Shown: piece after piece, positions 59,353 through 64,000 of the stretch
How the letters are laid out: each line of letters opens with the position of its first letter
How positions within the stretch are numbered: the first letter of the stretch is position 1
NCBI GenBank assembly: GCA_947493215.1
Contig: CANLQE010000001.1
Span: 930,001 to 994,000, forward strand
Direction of reading: 5' to 3'
Length of the DNA: 64,000 bases
Source: an uncultured Sphingomonadaceae bacterium
GTDB lineage: Bacteria > Pseudomonadota > Alphaproteobacteria > Sphingomonadales > Sphingomonadaceae
Position numbers and translations under genes: made by a program
Notes under the pieces: model-generated
Told to the model about the DNA's origin: nothing
The model's database searches: none
The model's input: only the letters and a program-made list of their open reading frames with translations

Positions 59353-61698
59353 CTAGAATTTAAACCCGGCTTCAATGCCCCAGATGCGTGGTTCGTTGAC
59401 GAAACCGGTCAGGTTATTGAAGTCGATCGCGCCGACAGCGGATTGATCATTGGTCAAGTTACGGACAAAGCCGGCAAAGTCAAAGCTGTCGGTTTTATAG
59501 CCGATGCGCAGACCTCCCTCGAGCTGTCCACCGTCCTGGAATTCAACCGATTCATAGAGGAAGAAGTTGATCTTCGAACGATAGGACCAATCGGTATAGG
59601 CATAGACTTCACCGGAACCGACAGGAATGCTGTAGGCGGCTGTCCAGTTGGCGATCCAGCGCGGGCTTTGCGGCAGGCTGTTGCCGTCGATGTTGACGAT
59701 GGCCGCCGAGAATGGAGCCGCTGGAGTCACAATCGGGTCAAGCAACGTACAGAGCGATACATCCGGGAAGGTATCGACCCGGGTTGCTCCACAGGCGGCG
59801 GTGGTCAGGCCGTTATCCCGGATCTCGGTGTTGTTGTAGCTCAGCCCAGCGGTCAGCAACAACGCTGGAACCGGTTTGAATTCCATGTCCAGTTCGAGGC
59901 CGTATCCGCGAACATTATTGGCGTTTATCAAACGGTTAGCATTGACGCCGCCGCCGACAGCGGTCAGCTGCGCGTCGTTGAGGTTATACAGAAAACCGTT
60001 GAGGTTGATCCGCCCACGGCCGTCAAGGACGGTCGCCTTGATACCGGCTTCGTAAGATTGGCTGGTTTCGGAATCGCCGACCGTAACGCCATCTTCCAGC
60101 GGTGTGACTGTCGCTGGTGGGAACAGGATGCGGCCCTGAATGCTTGGCGCGCGATAGCCCTTGGCGACGCGGGCATAGAGGTTAATATCATCGCTTGCCG
60201 CATAGGTGATGCTGGCGTCCCACGTGACATTGTCATCTTCGACTGACCGGGTAACGGTGCCGAGCGGGTTTTGCAGGAAGGTTGGGAATTGCGAATCTTG
60301 AGAACGCACCACGTTATAGTCGCGCTCGTCATTATTGTATCGCAAACCGCCAGCAAGGGTCAGTTGATCGGTAATGTCAAAGCTCACCGCCCCGAAAATA
60401 CCGAACGCCTCACTGTCTTGGCGCTGGCGCACAAAAATATTCACGCCGCCCGGCGCGTTAAGCGGATCGCCAAGGGTCGAGAAGTTTGCGCTATCGATGC
60501 GCAGCTTTTCTTTGAAGTAGAAAACACCGCCCTGATAGTTGAACGGGCCATCGCCATTGCTTTCCAAGCGGACTTCCTGCGTAAACTGGGTCAGGAAGGG
60601 CACGCTATCACGGGTTTCTGCAGTAAAGGGTATGTCGCCCGGACCGAAGAGAGCCGGGGGCAGGAAGTTGGCACCAAAGCCGCCATCAACATCGCCTACC
60701 GAAGACGCATCACCACCCCAGAAACTGGTGACAGAGATGAGCGACACAGGCCCCAGATCATGGGAATAGCGCGCCGCGATATTATAGGTTTCGACATCCT
60801 GTTCATTCTGGCCATCAGTTGCGACTTCATCGCGCTCGAAATCATCGTTGATGCCGGACTGGCCGCGGGTAAAGATATTCGCACGGAATACGCGGGCTGT
60901 GCCTTCCAGCTCGCGATATTGACCGGTGATCAGCAATTCCTGTTCATCGGTTGGCGTGAACAGCAACTGGCCGCGAATGGCGAACTCGTCATAGCCTTCA
61001 AAAGCGTTGGTTTCGGGCGCTGACGGGTTGGTATTGTCGACCCAGTCATCCTGACGCTGATAAAGTGCGGAAATGCGAACAGATAATAGGTCGTCGGCCA
61101 GTGGCAATGTCATTGCGCCCTGGGCATTGACCGCATTGAAGCGACCATAGCTGATCTTGCCATAGCCGTTCATGTCATTACTCGGCTTGACCGAGTCAAA
61201 TTTGACGATGCCAGCCGGCGTGTTGCGGCCAAAGAGAGTGCCCTGAGGGCCGCGCAAAACTTCCACGCGGTCGAGATCGAAAATCGGGAAACCTTTGAGG
61301 ATCGGATTTTCGAGAACGACGTCATCATAAACAAGGCTGACGGGCTGGGCCGCGTTGAAATCAAAATCTGTATTGCCGAGACCGCGAATATAAAAGCGCG
61401 GAAACGTCCGTCCGAAAGAGGATTCAACCACAAGGCTGGGCACGCGAGCAGACAGTGCCCGAACATCCTGACCACCAGAACCAATGGCCGAAAGCTTGTC
61501 GTCGCTCAATGTCGAGATAGACAGCGGCACGTCCTGCAGATTTTCTTCACGCCGCTGCGCTGTAACAACAATAGTGCCGAGCTGGTCATTATCCGCACCA
61601 GCTTCATCTTGCGCCAGAACGGGTTGTGACAGACCGCCTGCGAGCAAGGCTCCAGCAAGGGCGAAATGAGATATGGCAGATAGGGATATGCGGCGCAT
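59353..61698 (-). CDS. TonB-dependent outer-membrane receptor
   Basis: A 781-aa receptor: signal peptide to PVLAQDE, TonB box GTIVVTAQR, plug domain (VEVLRGPQGTLFGRNTPAG), and a barrel ending in GIEAGFKF with C-terminal Phe. It imports a large substrate (siderophore, cobalamin, glycan or aromatic); no neighbour tells which. The size and TBDR style are typical of sphingomonads. GGAG precedes ATG 61698. Confidence 0.95.
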   Translation of the reverse strand: MRRISLSAISHFALAGALLAGGLSQPVLAQDEAGADNDQLGTIVVTAQRREENLQDVPLSISTLSDDKLSAIGSGGQDVRALSARVPSLVVESSFGRTFPRFYIRGLGNTDFDFNAAQPVSLVYDDVVLENPILKGFPIFDLDRVEVLRGPQGTLFGRNTPAGIVKFDSVKPSNDMNGYGKISYGRFNAVNAQGAMTLPLADDLLSVRISALYQRQDDWVDNTNPSAPETNAFEGYDEFAIRGQLLFTPTDEQELLITGQYRELEGTARVFRANIFTRGQSGINDDFERDEVATDGQNEQDVETYNIAARYSHDLGPVSLISVTSFWGGDASSVGDVDGGFGANFLPPALFGPGDIPFTAETRDSVPFLTQFTQEVRLESNGDGPFNYQGGVFYFKEKLRIDSANFSTLGDPLNAPGGVNIFVRQRQDSEAFGIFGAVSFDITDQLTLAGGLRYNNDERDYNVVRSQDSQFPTFLQNPLGTVTRSVEDDNVTWDASITYAASDDINLYARVAKGYRAPSIQGRILFPPATVTPLEDGVTVGDSETSQSYEAGIKATVLDGRGRINLNGFLYNLNDAQLTAVGGGVNANRLINANNVRGYGLELDMEFKPVPALLLTAGLSYNNTEIRDNGLTTAACGATRVDTFPDVSLCTLLDPIVTPAAPFSAAIVNIDGNSLPQSPRWIANWTAAYSIPVGSGEVYAYTDWSYRSKINFFLYESVEFQDGGQLEGGLRIGYKTDSFDFAGFVRNLTNDQSAVGAIDFNNLTGFVNEPRIWGIEAGFKF

Positions 61699-61889
61699 GA
61701 CGATGATCTCCAGCAATGAACTTGATAATGGACTCGGAGAGATTCCCTGTTCTCCGTGCGCAACCCCTGACCATCATGGCCGCAACGGTCAAGTTTACCG
61801 CCGTGTTAAGGGTCGGGATCGTGCCGAATCATTACGAACTGTTGCAATTGCGTTACAAAACAAGCGCTGGGGCAATGGTGCCGCGGGTC

Positions 61890-63263
61890 TCAAAAACTCA
61901 TTTCGTCATAGACCCGCGATAAATCGCCATTCCACTCGCCATGATAGCGATCGAGCAGTTGGGCTGCTGGCGATTTGCCCTTGGCGACCACTTCGCGCAG
62001 GGGATCGAGAAAGCCGCTTTCATTGTCGCCACTGGTGTTGAGACGGCCGCGGGCGGTTAGGCCAGCAGAGGCAATTTCCAGTATTTCGTGCGCCAGATCG
62101 AGCAGCTTGCCGCCGTTCGGAAGGCGCGCGCTTAGGCCTTCTTTTGGCACGGCATTGCGCAGCGCTTCGCGTTCTTCCATGCTCCAGCCTTTGACTCGGT
62201 CCCATGCAGCATCCAGCGCGGTCTGATCATAGAGCAGCCCGACCCAGAAAGCAGGCAGCGCGCAAATCCGGTTCCACGGTCCGCCATCGGCTCCGCGCAT
62301 TTCGAGGAAGCTTTTCAGGCGCACTTCGGGGAAGGCGGTGGAGAGATGGTCATTCCAGTCGGCGATGGTAGGTTTTTCGCCGGGCAAAACCGATAGCTCG
62401 CCTTTCAGGAAATCCCGGAAACTGAGGCCCGCCGCGTTGATATATTTGCCATCGCGAAACACGAAATACATAGGCACATCGAGCATATATTCGGCATAGC
62501 GTTCATAGCCAAAGCCCTCGTCAAACACGAAGGGCAGCATGCCGGTGCGATGCGGATCAGTGTCGGACCAGATGTGGCTGCGGAAGCTTTCAAAGCCGTT
62601 AGGCTGGTTTTCGGTAAATGGCGAATTGGCGAACAGCGCCGTGGCCAGTGGCTGTAGCGCCAAGCCAACGCGGAATTTCTGGGCCATGTCGGCTTCGCTG
62701 GAATAGTCCAGATTGACCTGGATCGTGCAGGTACGCAGCATCATATCGAGGCCGAGAGTGCCGACTTTCGGCATATGATCGAGCATGATACCATAGCGGC
62801 CCTTGGGCATGATCGGCAGTTCGGCCCGGGTTTTGTCCGGCCACATGCCCATGCCCAAGAAACCCTTGCCGGTTTTTTCGCCAATGGCTTTCACTTGCGT
62901 TAAATGGCGGCCGGTTTCGTTACATGTCTCGTGGAGATTTTCGAGCGGCGCACCGGATAATTCCAGCTGTCCGGCTGGCTCCAGGCTGACTGTGCCATCA
63001 TCGCCTGCCATGGCGATGACTTTGCCGTTTTCTTCAACCGGCTTCCAGCCAAATTCCTGCAGCGCGAGCAGCAGGTCCTTGATTCCGCCGGGCTCATCAT
63101 AGCTCGGAGCGTGATGGTCGGTGGTACAATAGACGAATTTCTCATGTTCGGTGCCGATGCGCCATTGCTCTTTCGGCTTCTCGCCGCCTTGCATTGGCTC
63201 GATTAGCTGGCTGACATCCTCAATCACAGGATCGTTGCTATTTGAAACTTGTCTGGTGCTCAT
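61890..63263 (-). CDS. gshA: Glutamate-cysteine ligase
   Basis: A 457-aa enzyme of the plant/alphaproteobacterial type that joins glutamate and cysteine with ATP, the first step of glutathione synthesis. Signature segments include GTEHEKFVY, MGMWPDKTRAELPIMPKGRY, TIQVNLDYSSEADM and LEMRGADGGPWNRIC. Glutathione-using genes elsewhere in the window (HCCA-isomerase-like, GFA-like, MAPEG) fit with it. The TonB receptor gene is 191 bp downstream. Confidence 0.95.
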   Translation of the reverse strand: MSTRQVSNSNDPVIEDVSQLIEPMQGGEKPKEQWRIGTEHEKFVYCTTDHHAPSYDEPGGIKDLLLALQEFGWKPVEENGKVIAMAGDDGTVSLEPAGQLELSGAPLENLHETCNETGRHLTQVKAIGEKTGKGFLGMGMWPDKTRAELPIMPKGRYGIMLDHMPKVGTLGLDMMLRTCTIQVNLDYSSEADMAQKFRVGLALQPLATALFANSPFTENQPNGFESFRSHIWSDTDPHRTGMLPFVFDEGFGYERYAEYMLDVPMYFVFRDGKYINAAGLSFRDFLKGELSVLPGEKPTIADWNDHLSTAFPEVRLKSFLEMRGADGGPWNRICALPAFWVGLLYDQTALDAAWDRVKGWSMEEREALRNAVPKEGLSARLPNGGKLLDLAHEILEIASAGLTARGRLNTSGDNESGFLDPLREVVAKGKSPAAQLLDRYHGEWNGDLSRVYDEMSF

Positions 63264-63338
63264 CGTCCAGCTTTAGGAAATGATTTGGCGCTATGCTACT
63301 GAAAAAAAGCTGTTCCGCCTGAAACTAATTCTTGGGCG

Positions 63339-63920
63339 TCACAGCAACCATTTGACTGCGACAAAGCCGCCAACAAATAATATCCCGCCGAGCGTGGTTG
63401 CCAGCGCGAAATTCTTGTCGATCCATTCCTTCATCGGAGCGCCAAAGCGCGCAAGGAGCACGGCGACTAAGAAAAAGCGAGCCGAGCGCGCAATAATCGC
63501 AGCAACGACCAAAACGTAGAGCGGCATGGCGGTGCTGCCAGCGGCTATCGTGATCACCTTGAAGGGCAATGGCGTGAATCCGGCGAGCAGGACGACAATC
63601 CAGCCTTGTTCGTTGAAGCTTTGCGCGAACGTATCGAACTTGTCCGTCACGCCATAAAATTCGAGAATGGCGATACCAACGGTCTCAAACAGGAAAAAAC
63701 CGATCGCATAGCCCAGCAGCGCGCCAAGCACCGACGAAACCGTGCAGATGAAGGCGTACCAATAAGCGCGTTTGGGTTTCGCCAAGCACATGGGCGCGAG
63801 CATGACATCGGGCGGAATTGGAAAGAAACTCGACTCTGCAAAGCTGATCCCTGCAAGCCATTTCGTTGCCTGTGGATGGCCGGCTTTGTCGAGCATCCAT
63901 TCGTAAAGTTTTTTGAGCAT
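63339..63920 (-). CDS. YqaA-type SNARE-associated/VTT membrane protein
   Basis: A 193-aa membrane protein of the DedA/VTT relatives: GISFAESSFFPIPPDVMLAP, and LAGFTPLPFKVITIAAG, each with the proline-rich turn of re-entrant loops. Likely a lipid scramblase-like or small transporter protein; function uncertain. It lies 75 bp upstream of gshA in the direction of transcription. Confidence 0.88.
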   Translation of the reverse strand: MLKKLYEWMLDKAGHPQATKWLAGISFAESSFFPIPPDVMLAPMCLAKPKRAYWYAFICTVSSVLGALLGYAIGFFLFETVGIAILEFYGVTDKFDTFAQSFNEQGWIVVLLAGFTPLPFKVITIAAGSTAMPLYVLVVAAIIARSARFFLVAVLLARFGAPMKEWIDKNFALATTLGGILFVGGFVAVKWLL

Positions 63921-63922
63921 TT

Positions 63923-64000
63923 TTATTTTACCTCAGGCGCCGGGCGGGCGCATCCGCGCCCTTGGCTATCGCGCCAATAAGGCGCGGCGGCCGGTCGGCC
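63923..64000 (-). CDS. C-terminal end of an unidentified gene (partial)
   Basis: A frame enters from the right edge and stops at 63923-63925 (TAA on the minus strand), 2 bp before the yqaA-type start. The visible tail is GRPAAAPYWRDSQGRGCARP plus five residues. The tight spacing suggests an upstream gene of the same operon. Too short to identify. Confidence 0.3.
   Translation of the reverse strand, partial: GRPAAAPYWRDSQGRGCARPAPEVK

Noticed and set aside
59443-61023. Long plus-strand frames (267 and 250 codons) opposite the TonB receptor
   Set aside because: The minus-strand receptor has a signal peptide, TonB box, plug and terminal Phe; the opposite frames have no domain and are shadows.

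Overview
The window looks like a chromosomal segment from a Sphingomonadales alphaproteobacterium (Sphingorhabdus/Sphingopyxis-like). The evidence is a SapC protein, a CpdR-type receiver next to an N-formylglutamate amidohydrolase, the three-gene pntAA-pntAB-pntB transhydrogenase preceded by a 41-aa aa3-oxidase subunit IV, a large TonB-dependent receptor, an alphaproteobacterial glutamate-cysteine ligase, and DsbA/HCCA-isomerase, VOC and Rieske genes of the degradative kind common in this order. The assignment is inferred from gene content only. Base composition is moderate, with clear AT-rich patches around 12.9-19 kb and 26.6-28.7 kb.

Layout: 0-4.7 kb has an OxyR-like regulator (partial), NhaA, a YbaN-like protein, a Rieske oxygenase and a PilZ protein. 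4.8-9.9 kb has tRNA-Trp, four small-molecule enzymes, then secE-nusG-rplK-rplA. 9.9-12.9 kb has an outer-membrane protein, a GFA-family protein and glpD. 12.9-19.0 kb is a decayed integrative island in tRNA-Gly(TCC), bounded by a 37-bp direct repeat of the 5' half of the tRNA. It carries an integrase remnant, a truncated SRAP gene, coiled-coil membrane proteins, two secreted EF-hand paralogues and a two-gene envelope operon (periplasmic protein plus OmpA-type lipoprotein).

19-26.6 kb has a second GFA gene, a winged-helix regulator, a double PilZ protein, an EF-hand secreted protein upstream of a two-component system, a terminase-small-subunit-like orphan and a dual-specificity phosphatase. 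26.8-28.6 kb is a lone AT-rich ATPase-TOPRIM (OLD-like) gene, probably a defence nuclease. 28.8-36 kb has acnA, a CMD/VOC pair, a His-rich secreted protein, TauE, TetR, a frameshifted small membrane gene and a MAPEG protein. 36.1-41.2 kb has rpmF-plsX-fabH, an AraC regulator whose frame runs through an antisense tRNA-Val, cpdR and an N-formylglutamate amidohydrolase, followed by a likely unannotated small RNA on the minus strand (41194-41297).

41.5-51.3 kb has sapC, an FAD-linked oxidase, a DEAD-box helicase, a sigma-54 regulator and the pnt operon. 51.4-64 kb has a racemase, a beta-helix/diheme cytochrome pair followed by a third GFA gene, DUF2147, an MFS exporter, a pentapeptide/LprI fusion overlapping dinB, a TonB receptor, gshA and a YqaA-type membrane protein.

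The points most worth a second look are the tRNA-Gly island (its original promoter is stranded 6 kb from the repaired tRNA), the ATPase-TOPRIM gene, the candidate sRNA, the OmpA-lipoprotein operon, and the EF-hand/two-component neighbourhood with its upstream repeats.
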